From positions 1 through 64,000 of the forward strand of contig NZ_WNDO01000020.1 of NCBI RefSeq assembly GCF_009912395.1: DNA of 64,000 bases. Reading direction: 5' to 3'. Position numbers and translations under genes: made by a program. Shown piece by piece: positions 57,606 to 64,000 of this stretch (position 1 is its first letter; each line of letters begins with the position of its first letter). Source of the DNA: Luteibacter sp. GTDB lineage: Bacteria > Pseudomonadota > Gammaproteobacteria > Xanthomonadales > Rhodanobacteraceae. The notes below the pieces were generated by a model that worked only from the letters and a program-made list of their open reading frames with translations, did not search any database and was not told the origin of the DNA.

Positions 57606-58747
57606 CACGACGCATCCTATTTCTCTCGGTCTCCGCCGGTGCCGGCCATGTACGCGCGGCGGACGCGCTCGAAGCCACGGTGAAGAGCCTCGCCGACGAA
57701 GGCCGCGACATCCAGGCGAAGCACCTGGATGTCATGGACTACGTGCCCTCCAGCTTCCGGCGCATCTACGCCGATTTCTACCTGAGCCTGATCACCCGCT
57801 ATCCGCGACTGTGGGGCATGCTCTACCGCATCACCGAGGACACGCGCCCCGACGCCGTGACCCAGCGCATGCGCCGCACCATCGAGCGCCTGAACACGCG
57901 TCGCCTGCGCGCGGCCATCGCGGACTTTGCACCGGACGCCATCGTCTGCACGCATTTCCTGCCAGCAGAGATGCTGATGCGGCAGATCCGCAAGGGACGC
58001 GTCACGGCCCCGGTGTACCTCCAGGTGACCAACTTCGACCTGCACCGCATGTGGGTGGTGCCGGAGATGACCGGCTACTTCGCGGCCAGCCCGGAGATCG
58101 CGCACCGCATGCGCGCCGTGGGCCTGCCGACGGACCGCGTCCACACCAGCGGCATCCCGGTGATGCCGGCCTTCGCCGAAACCCACGATCGTCGCGAGAT
58201 CGCCACTTCGCTCGGCCTGGATCCCGATCAGCCCACCTATCTCGTGATGGGCGGCGGCGCCGGTGTCGGCGCACTCGACGAACTGGCTGACACCCTGCTC
58301 TCCGAGACCGAGGGTTTCCAGCTGATTGTGCTGGCGGGGCGCAATACCGAGATGCTCGAACGACTGCGCAAGCTCGCCACCGGGCGCCATGCGGGGCGCC
58401 TGTTCCCACAGGGTTTCACGCGCCAGGTCGAACGCCTGATGGCGTGCAGCGATCTCGCCATCACCAAGCCGGGCGGCCTCACCACGTCCGAATGCCTGTC
58501 GATGGGCCTGCCGATGATCGTCAATGCGCCGATCCCGGGACAGGAAGAACGCAACGCCGATTACCTGCTCGAACAGGGTGCGGCGTGGAAGGCCATCGAC
58601 GGCGTGGCCCTGGCCTGGCGCCTGCGTGCGCTGCAGGAAGACCCTGGGCGCCTGGCCGCCATGGCGACGCGAGCCCGCGCCATCGGTCGACCGCATGCCG
58701 CCCGGGCCGTCATCGATACCGTGCTCGCCCGACTGGACGGCGCATGA
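57602..58747 (+). CDS. GT28-type glycosyltransferase, MGDG synthase-like
   Basis: A 381-residue protein. The N-terminus ILFLSVSAGAGHVRAADAL is the MGDG-synthase-type acceptor domain, and the C-terminal half has the GT28 nucleotide-sugar site (MGGGAGVGALDELA, LAGRNTEML, KPGGLTTSECLSMGLP and QEERNADYLLEQGAA). Relatives transfer a sugar to diacylglycerol or to lipid II-type acceptors. It overlaps ppk1 by four bases and the next gene by four. In a Pho context it could make phosphate-free glycolipids; that is inference. MurG itself is excluded, since the acceptor domain is of the MGDG type. Confidence 0.82.
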   Translation: MTRRILFLSVSAGAGHVRAADALEATVKSLADEGRDIQAKHLDVMDYVPSSFRRIYADFYLSLITRYPRLWGMLYRITEDTRPDAVTQRMRRTIERLNTRRLRAAIADFAPDAIVCTHFLPAEMLMRQIRKGRVTAPVYLQVTNFDLHRMWVVPEMTGYFAASPEIAHRMRAVGLPTDRVHTSGIPVMPAFAETHDRREIATSLGLDPDQPTYLVMGGGAGVGALDELADTLLSETEGFQLIVLAGRNTEMLERLRKLATGRHAGRLFPQGFTRQVERLMACSDLAITKPGGLTTSECLSMGLPMIVNAPIPGQEERNADYLLEQGAAWKAIDGVALAWRLRALQEDPGRLAAMATRARAIGRPHAARAVIDTVLARLDGA

Positions 58748-59244
58748 GCCATTCGCCCCGCCGCCGCATCGCCTCCGTCCTGGCGACCGCGGCGTTCGCC
58801 TTTCTGCTGGCCTTTTTCTTCGCCCATGTGGAAGTGGAGATCGAGGGCCCGCATGGCTGGGCCACCAGCCTGCCGACCTGGCGCATCGAGAACCACTGGC
58901 TGCTCGACCTGCTTTGGGGCGGTCGCCCGATGACGGGGTACCACGCCTGGGTCTTTCCCTTCATTGCCCTGTTCTTCCACTTCCCGATGATCTTCCGGGG
59001 CTTCTGGAGCTGGCGCGCGCAGGTCCGGATCATCGCCTGCATCATGCTGTTCTGGGTGGCCGAGGATGGCCTGTGGTTCATCCTGAATCCCGCCTTCGGG
59101 CTGGCCCGATTCAACCCCGAGAACGTGCCCTGGCACCGTCACTGGTGGGGTCCCGCACCCACGGACTACTGGGTGTTCGGCTTCCTGTGCATCCTGCTGT
59201 TCGCGTTGTCGGCCATGCCCAAGAGCCGGAAACGGTCTCCGTAG
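58744..59244 (+). CDS. small membrane protein of unknown function
   Basis: A 166-residue protein with about four membrane segments (near 10-27, 65-84, 92-112 and 140-157). It is unusually rich in Trp, His and Phe: WRIENHWLLDLLWGG and PWHRHWWGPAPTDYW. I do not recognise the family. Its ATG overlaps the stop of the glycosyltransferase gene (ATGA), so it belongs to the ppk1-GT operon. Its own TAG stop comes from the start of a perfect REP palindrome. Confidence 0.75.
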   Translation: MSHSPRRRIASVLATAAFAFLLAFFFAHVEVEIEGPHGWATSLPTWRIENHWLLDLLWGGRPMTGYHAWVFPFIALFFHFPMIFRGFWSWRAQVRIIACIMLFWVAEDGLWFILNPAFGLARFNPENVPWHRHWWGPAPTDYWVFGFLCILLFALSAMPKSRKRSP

Positions 59245-59284
59245 GAGCGCGCTTGCGCGCGATCGCGCGCAAGCGCGCTCCTAC
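59241..59284. repeat. REP element (family 1), perfect 44-bp palindrome
   Basis: The two 22-base arms abut with no spacer, from GTAGGAGCGCGC to GCGCGCTCCTAC. All other copies have 20-40 bases between the arms. TAG at 59242-59244 ends the preceding gene. Confidence 0.92.
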
Positions 59285-59321
59285 AATGAACGAGCGATGC
59301 GTGCCAGAATTCCCGACATAG

Positions 59322-60857
59322 TTGCTGCGGACATTTCCCTTGCCCACATCAGGTAAATCCCAGATCAACGAAGGCGAACTGCTCGCCGCCGTCGACCTGG
59401 GCTCCAACAGCTTCCACATGGTGGTGGCCCGCTACGAACACGGCGAACCCCGCGTCATCGACCGCCTGCGCGATTCCGTCCGCATGGCGGTGGGCCTGCG
59501 GCCGGACGGCACCCTCGACGCGAACCATCGCGCCGCCGCGCTGGCGAGCCTCGCCCGCTTCGGCCAGCGCATCGCGGGCATCCCTGCCCTGCACGTGCGC
59601 GCCGTGGCCACCAACACCGTGCGGCGCCTGGCCTCGCCCCATGCCTTCCTGTCGGCCGCCGAGGCCGCCCTGGGCCATCCGGTGGAAATCGTCTCCGGTC
59701 GCGAGGAAGGCCGCCTGATCTTCCTGGGCGCCTCGCACGACCTGCCCGCCTCGCGTGACCATCGCCTGGTGATCGATATCGGTGGCGGCAGCACGGAATT
59801 CATCATCGGCCGCGGCACCTCGCCGCTGCACACCGAAAGCGTGCAGGTCGGTTGCATCGCCTCCACGATGCGCTTCTTCCCGGGCGGCAAGATCACCCGC
59901 AAGCGCTGGCAGAAGGCCCGCCGCGAAATCGGCGTGCTACTCCAGCAGTTCGCCGAGGAGTACCGCGAAGCCGGCTGGGCGGATGCCTATGGCTCCTCGG
60001 GTACGGCCAAGTCCATCGGCTCGGTCGTGCGCGCCATGAAGCTTTCCGACGACGGCGTCACGCCCGAAGCACTGGCCGTCGTCCGCGAAGCCCTGATCGA
60101 GCAGGGATCGTCCGGCGTGCTGAAACTGCCGGGGCTTGCCGAGGACCGCGCCGAGGTGTTCGCCGGCGGCGTCGCCATCTTCGAGGCGGCGTTCGAAGCC
60201 CTGGGCATCGAACGCCTGCGGGTCTCGGAAAGCTCCATGCGCGAGGGCCTGCTGTGGGACCTGATCGGCCGTTCGGCCGGTACGGACCCGCGCATGGCCA
60301 GCATCGACTCGCTGGCCAGCCGCTACGGCGTGGACCGCGCCCAGGCCCGGCGCGTGGAAACCACCGCCCTGTCGCTGTTTGACCAGCTCGCCAAGGTCTG
60401 GAAGCTCGACGACGATGGCCGTGAATGGCTCGCCTGGGCCGCCCGCGTGCATGAGCTGGGCCTGGCCATCGCACACAGCCAGCACCAGCGGCACGGCGCC
60501 TACATTCTTCGCCACGCCGACATGGCGGGCTTCTCGCGGCAGGAACAGCAACTGCTGGCCGCCATCGTCGAGTGCCACCGTCGCAAGCCCGAGAAGTCCG
60601 TGATCTCCGCCCTGCCTGTGCGCTATCGCATGCTGGCCCGGCATATCACGGCCATCCTGCGCCTGGGCGTGCTGTTCCGCCGTGCCCGCCGGGCCGAGGC
60701 CCTGCCCCGGATCCGCGTCGCCGCCACCCGCCAGCGTCTGCGCCTGTCGCTGCCTGCCGACTGGCTCGACCAGCATCCGCTCACCGAGGCCGACCTCGAC
60801 CAGGAGCGCGAACCCATGGCCGAACTGGGCCTGGAACTCGAAATCGTCACCGAATGA
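59322..60857 (+). CDS. ppx: exopolyphosphatase, Ppx/GppA family
   Basis: A 511-residue enzyme that removes terminal phosphates from polyphosphate (or converts pppGpp). AAVDLGSNSFHMVVAR and LVIDIGGGSTEFI are the two actin-fold phosphate loops, and SGREEGRLIFLGA is another family mark. A C-terminal HD-like helical domain (about 325-500) follows. No ATG fits; TTG at 59322 or 59340 is the start. The neighbours ppk1 and the second ppk1 favour polyphosphate as substrate. Confidence 0.93.
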   Translation: MLRTFPLPTSGKSQINEGELLAAVDLGSNSFHMVVARYEHGEPRVIDRLRDSVRMAVGLRPDGTLDANHRAAALASLARFGQRIAGIPALHVRAVATNTVRRLASPHAFLSAAEAALGHPVEIVSGREEGRLIFLGASHDLPASRDHRLVIDIGGGSTEFIIGRGTSPLHTESVQVGCIASTMRFFPGGKITRKRWQKARREIGVLLQQFAEEYREAGWADAYGSSGTAKSIGSVVRAMKLSDDGVTPEALAVVREALIEQGSSGVLKLPGLAEDRAEVFAGGVAIFEAAFEALGIERLRVSESSMREGLLWDLIGRSAGTDPRMASIDSLASRYGVDRAQARRVETTALSLFDQLAKVWKLDDDGREWLAWAARVHELGLAIAHSQHQRHGAYILRHADMAGFSRQEQQLLAAIVECHRRKPEKSVISALPVRYRMLARHITAILRLGVLFRRARRAEALPRIRVAATRQRLRLSLPADWLDQHPLTEADLDQEREPMAELGLELEIVTE

Positions 60858-60928
60858 GTCAATTCAGGGCAGCCTGTGCAAACGGGCGTATCATGGCGGG
60901 ATTGTTCAGCCGTAAGCGCCGGTCACCC

Positions 60929-61651
60929 ATGCTCAGAGCCGCCCTCGCCAGCCTCCTCCTCGTCCTGCCGGCCGCCTCCATGGCCCAACAGGCGGCCAAG
61001 CCGGCCACGCCGGCCCAGCAAGGCCCGGTCGAGCACCCGCGGGTGACGATGCATACCACCCAGGGCGACTTCACGATCGAGCTTTACCCGGAGAAGGCGC
61101 CCAAGAGCGCCGCCAACTTCCTCCAGTACGTGCGCGACGGCTTCTACGACGGCACCGTGTTCCATCGTGTCGTGGACGGCTACATGGTGCAGGGTGGCCT
61201 CTACAGCCGCGACCTCACCCAGCGCCGCACCCGCGCGCCGATTCCCAGCGAGGCCGATAACGGCCTGTCGAACCTGCGCGGCACCGTGGCCGTGGCGCGC
61301 GGTGCCGACGCCAATTCCGGCACGTCGCAGTTCTTCGTGAATCTCGTGGACAACCGCCGCCTCGACTATGTCAGCAACCAGAGCGGCCTCACCTGGGGTT
61401 TCGCGGTGTTCGGCAAGGTCGTTTCCGGCATGGACACCGTCGACAAGATCGCCAAGCTGCCGACCCGTGCGCAGGGCCCCTTCGTCGGCGACGTGCCCAA
61501 CCCGCTCGTGATCATCGATTCGGCCTATGTCGTGGGCGAAGAGAAGGCCGCTCCGGCCGCCGCATCGAGCAGCAAGGCGCCCGCCGCCGAGCCGGCCAAG
61601 CCAGCCGCGCCGAAGAAGGCCGACAAGAAGAACGACAAGAAGGCCACATGA
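60929..61651 (+). CDS. periplasmic cyclophilin-type peptidyl-prolyl isomerase
   Basis: A 240-residue exported cyclophilin. The start at 60929 gives a clean signal peptide (MLRAALASLLLVLPAASMA-Q); an ATG at 60893 adding 12 residues is possible. The fold is complete: FHRVVDGYMVQGG has the catalytic Arg, and GTSQFFVNLVDNRRLDY and GFAVFGKVVSGMD follow. The tail (about 205-240) is rich in Ala, Pro and Lys and looks disordered. It catalyses proline isomerisation in periplasmic proteins. It overlaps lpxH by four bases. Confidence 0.9.
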   Translation: MLRAALASLLLVLPAASMAQQAAKPATPAQQGPVEHPRVTMHTTQGDFTIELYPEKAPKSAANFLQYVRDGFYDGTVFHRVVDGYMVQGGLYSRDLTQRRTRAPIPSEADNGLSNLRGTVAVARGADANSGTSQFFVNLVDNRRLDYVSNQSGLTWGFAVFGKVVSGMDTVDKIAKLPTRAQGPFVGDVPNPLVIIDSAYVVGEEKAAPAAASSSKAPAAEPAKPAAPKKADKKNDKKAT

Positions 61652-62376
61652 GCACGCTGTTCATCGCCGACCTGCACCTCGACGACGCGCGCCCCCAGAT
61701 CACCGAACTGTTCGAACGCTACCTCGCGTCCGACGAGGCCCGCGCGGCGTCCGCCTTCTACATTCTCGGCGACCTCGTGGAAGCCTGGATCGGCGACGAC
61801 GACGATGCTGCCCTTCCCACACGCATTGCGAAAGCCACGCGATCGCTACGCGACAGCGGCGTGCCCGTGTACTTCATGGTTGGCAACCGTGACTTCCTGC
61901 TTGGGGAAGCCTTCGCCGAACGCGCCGGCCTGACCTTGCTGGAGGACGGCACCGTCCACGACATCGAAGGCAAGCCGACCCTGCTCATGCATGGCGATGT
62001 GCTGTGCACCGACGATGTCGCCTATCAGGCCGTGCGTGCGCAGGTGCGCACCGACGCATGGAAGCAGCAGATCCTCGCCATGCCTCTGGAGGCACGTCGT
62101 GCCTTCGCCGCCAAGGCGCGCAGCGACAGCAAGTCGAAGACCGGCAGCACCGACGAAACCATCATGGACGCGAACCAGGGCGCGGTCGAAGACACCATGC
62201 GCAAGGCCGGCGTGCATCGGCTGGTGCATGGGCATACGCACCGCCCCGCCATCCACGATTTCCCGCTCGACGGCGTAGCGGCGCAACGCATCGTGCTGGG
62301 TGACTGGTACGACCACGGTTCCGTCTTGCGCATCGATGGCGATGCGGTGGAACTGCGCGGATTGCAGACGAACTGA
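61648..62376 (+). CDS. lpxH: UDP-2,3-diacylglucosamine diphosphatase
   Basis: A 242-residue calcineurin-like enzyme that cuts UDP-2,3-diacylglucosamine to lipid X in lipid A synthesis. Metal motifs are FIADLHLD, LGDLVEAWIGDDD, VGNRDFLLG, LMHGDVL and HGHTHRP, all intact. It acts on the cytoplasmic face of the inner membrane. Coupling to the cyclophilin gene by a four-base overlap is common in this lineage and E. coli (ppiB-lpxH). Confidence 0.96.
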   Translation: MSTLFIADLHLDDARPQITELFERYLASDEARAASAFYILGDLVEAWIGDDDDAALPTRIAKATRSLRDSGVPVYFMVGNRDFLLGEAFAERAGLTLLEDGTVHDIEGKPTLLMHGDVLCTDDVAYQAVRAQVRTDAWKQQILAMPLEARRAFAAKARSDSKSKTGSTDETIMDANQGAVEDTMRKAGVHRLVHGHTHRPAIHDFPLDGVAAQRIVLGDWYDHGSVLRIDGDAVELRGLQTN

Positions 62377-62399
62377 CCTCGTCGCACTAACCGATTGCC

Positions 62400-62540
62400 C
62401 GGCGCTGGGTCCTTAGCTTTCGCAGGGACGACGAGCTGAAGGACGCCGCACCTTCACCTACCGTCGTTCCTGTGAAAACAGGAACCCAGCGCCCCGGTCC
62501 ACCTGCCTGCGGAAGCGCCGCATCGGCCTTTTCACGCCGA
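62400..62540. repeat. intergenic repeat family 2, diverged copy
   Basis: It begins GGCGCTGGGTCCTTAGCTTT with the GCAGGGACGACG end, then has a CCGTCGTTCCTG...CAGGAACCCAGCG hairpin, CGGTCCACCTGCC and CGCATCGGCCTTTTCACG. It lies just before the Pho box-like repeats of the second ppk1 gene. Confidence 0.7.
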
Positions 62541-62552
62541 TTTCCCGCCACC

Positions 62553-62581
62553 ATGTCATTCCGATGTAAAAGCGCAGTCAT
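62553..62581 (+). promoter_or_regulatory. Pho box-like triple repeat upstream of second ppk1
   Basis: ATGTCAT (62553), ATGTAAA (62564) and CAGTCAT (62575) recur every 11 bases, the spacing of PhoB half sites. TAACAT (62599-62604) could be a -10 box. The gene starts at 62648. Confidence 0.55.
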
Positions 62582-62647
62582 AAGCTCGCTGGGCGGCGTA
62601 ACATGGGTTCGTCGCGATCTGCGATGAGGACCGCTGCCCTGGATACG

Positions 62648-64000
62648 ATGACGCCCCCCACCGAGTCGAACGCCACGCTCAAGGCCCCCGCGCCCCGCCT
62701 GCCCGCTCCGCCGGAACAGCCCGGTGTCGATCTCAACGACCCTGCGCTGTACATCCACCGCGAGCTGTCGCAGCTGCAATTCAATATCCGCGTGCTCGAC
62801 CAGGCCCTGGACGAAACCAAGCCGCTGATCGAGCGCCTGAAGTTCCTGCTGATCTTCTCGTCCAACATGGACGAGTTCTTCGAGATCCGCGTAGCCGGAC
62901 TCAAGCAACAGATCGCCTTCGATCACGAGGTGATCGGTGCCGACGGCATCCCGCCGCGCCGCGTACTTGCCGAAATCTCCGAGATCGCCCACCGGCAGAT
63001 CGAGCGCCAGTACCAGATCCTCAACGAGAAGATCCTTCCCGCGCTGGAAGAGGAAGGCATCCGCATCGTCCGGCGTAACCAGTGGTCGCACAAGCAGAAG
63101 CTGTGGGTGCGCCGTTATTTCCGGCACGAAGTTGCGCCGCTCATCACGCCGATCGGCCTCGATCCCACGCATCCGTTTCCGCGTTTGGTCAACAAGAGCC
63201 TCAACTTCATCGTGCAACTGGAAGGCACCGACGCCTTCGGTCGCGATTCGGGCCTGGCCATCGTGCCCGCCCCGCGCATCCTGCCGCGCATCATCCGCCT
63301 GCCGCCCGATGTCTGCGAGGACGGCGACAACTACGTGCTGCTGTCGTCGATCATCCACGCCCACGCGGACGACCTGTTCCCCGGCATGCGCGTGCTGGGC
63401 TCGTACCAGTTCCGCCTGACCCGCAACGCCGATCTCTCGATCGATCCGGAAGACGTGGAAGACCTCGCCCGCACCCTGCGCGGCGAACTCTTCTCGCGCC
63501 GCTATGGCGACGCCGTGCGCCTGGAAGTGGCCGACAACTGTCCGAAACCGCTGGTCGACTACCTGCTCAAGCAGTACTCGCTCGACGCCGATTCACTCTA
63601 CGAAGTGAACGGGCCGGTGAACCTCGCCCGCCTGTTCGAGATGACGCTGAAGCCGGACTACGCGCGGCTGCAGTTTCCCACCTTCGTGCCCGCGCTGCCG
63701 AAGGCGCTGGCCGACGCGGAGGACATGTTCTCCGTCATCGGCAAGCAGGACGTGCTGCTTTACCACCCGTTCGAGTCGTTCTCGCCGGTGGTGGATTTCC
63801 TTCGCCAGGCGGCGAAGGATCCGCAGGTGCTGACCATCAAGCAGACGCTTTACCGCAGCGGCGCCAACTCCGAAATCGTCGACGCGCTGGTGGAAGCCGC
63901 ACGCGCGGGCAAGGAAGTCACCGCCGTGGTCGAGCTGCGCGCACGCTTCGACGAGGAATCCAACCTGAGCCTGGCCTCGCGCCTGCAACAGGCCGGCGCC
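62648..64000 (+). CDS. second polyphosphate kinase 1 paralogue (3' end beyond the window)
   Basis: An open frame of 451 codons runs off the right edge without a stop. After a proline-rich N-terminal extension of about 30 residues, [20 protein letters not shown] aligns with the start of the ppk1 product at 55530. Later come [27 protein letters not shown] and [12 protein letters not shown]. The catalytic His region lies beyond the window. An ATG eight codons upstream (62624) is also possible. The two ppk1 genes are about 7 kb apart with ppx between them, and this one has its own Pho box-like repeats. Confidence 0.9.
   Translation, partial: MTPPTESNATLKAPAPRLPAPPEQPGVDLNDPALYIHRELSQLQFNIRVLDQALDETKPLIERLKFLLIFSSNMDEFFEIRVAGLKQQIAFDHEVIGADGIPPRRVLAEISEIAHRQIERQYQILNEKILPALEEEGIRIVRRNQWSHKQKLWVRRYFRHEVAPLITPIGLDPTHPFPRLVNKSLNFIVQLEGTDAFGRDSGLAIVPAPRILPRIIRLPPDVCEDGDNYVLLSSIIHAHADDLFPGMRVLGSYQFRLTRNADLSIDPEDVEDLARTLRGELFSRRYGDAVRLEVADNCPKPLVDYLLKQYSLDADSLYEVNGPVNLARLFEMTLKPDYARLQFPTFVPALPKALADAEDMFSVIGKQDVLLYHPFESFSPVVDFLRQAAKDPQVLTIKQTLYRSGANSEIVDALVEAARAGKEVTAVVELRARFDEESNLSLASRLQQAGA

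Overview
The window is GC-rich, densely coded chromosomal DNA from a gammaproteobacterium. The best fit is the Xanthomonadales, family Rhodanobacteraceae (Luteibacter/Dyella-like). This is inferred from the protein flavour, from gene neighbourhoods such as pyrG-kdsA-eno-ftsB-ispD-ispF, pcnB-folK-panBCD and gcvR-bcp-phoH, and from many copies of a REP palindrome (GTAGGAGCGCGC...). I see no prophage, insertion sequence, rRNA operon or CRISPR array. No gene is clearly frameshifted. One gene, a second polyphosphate kinase, runs off the right edge.

Layout. 1-941: gene-poor, with hairpins, a REP and copies of a second intergenic repeat. 942-2552: an ABC-F ATPase. 2562-15573: a galactoside/galactosaminide utilisation locus. 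Its minus-strand run is agaS, two PfkB kinases, a clan GH-D glycosidase, a TonB-dependent receptor and a GH35 beta-galactosidase. Facing away from it on the plus strand are an aldolase, an amidohydrolase and a DeoR/AgaR-type regulator. A TTTCGTT-type operator lies between the two arms. 15726-22464: accessory genes (soluble PAS/MCP receptor, LysR-MFS pair, secreted protein, AraC regulator, EamA exporter, DUF1345 protein). 22567-30456: a housekeeping run for CTP, KDO, enolase, division, isoprenoid, Mg transport and tRNA modification. 30566-37633: pepP, parE, a small HTH/hydrolase pair and pgi. 37877-42045: pantothenate, folate and RNA polyadenylation genes. 42189-49560: tRNA-Glu, fdxA, dapA-bamC, gcvR-bcp-phoH, a GIY-YIG protein next to a tandem repeat array, thiD and lpxO. 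49682-53283: isocitrate dehydrogenase, a CMD protein, glutaredoxin and bepA. 53296-64000: a phosphate/polyphosphate island with phoB-phoR, ppk1, a GT28-type glycosyltransferase, a small membrane protein, ppx, a cyclophilin, lpxH and a second ppk1 paralogue.

How the genes work together. In the 2.5-15.6 kb locus, outer-membrane uptake and two exported glycosidases (beta-galactosidase and a likely alpha-galactosidase/alpha-N-acetylgalactosaminidase) would release galactose and GalNAc-like sugars. AgaS, the kinases and the aldolase would then route amino sugar through tagatose phosphates to trioses. No inner-membrane permease and no standard NagA/AgaA deacetylase is present. In the 53-64 kb island, phosphate sensing is physically linked to polyphosphate synthesis and degradation and to a candidate glycolipid synthase. 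Pho-box-like repeats precede phoB and the second ppk1.

Two repeat families shape the intergenic space. Family 1 is the REP: nine places, usually two inverted arms, one a perfect 44-bp palindrome. In five genes the TAG stop codon lies inside the REP end itself. Family 2 is a roughly 155-bp element with two small hairpins, tandemly repeated at 47.3-47.7 kb.
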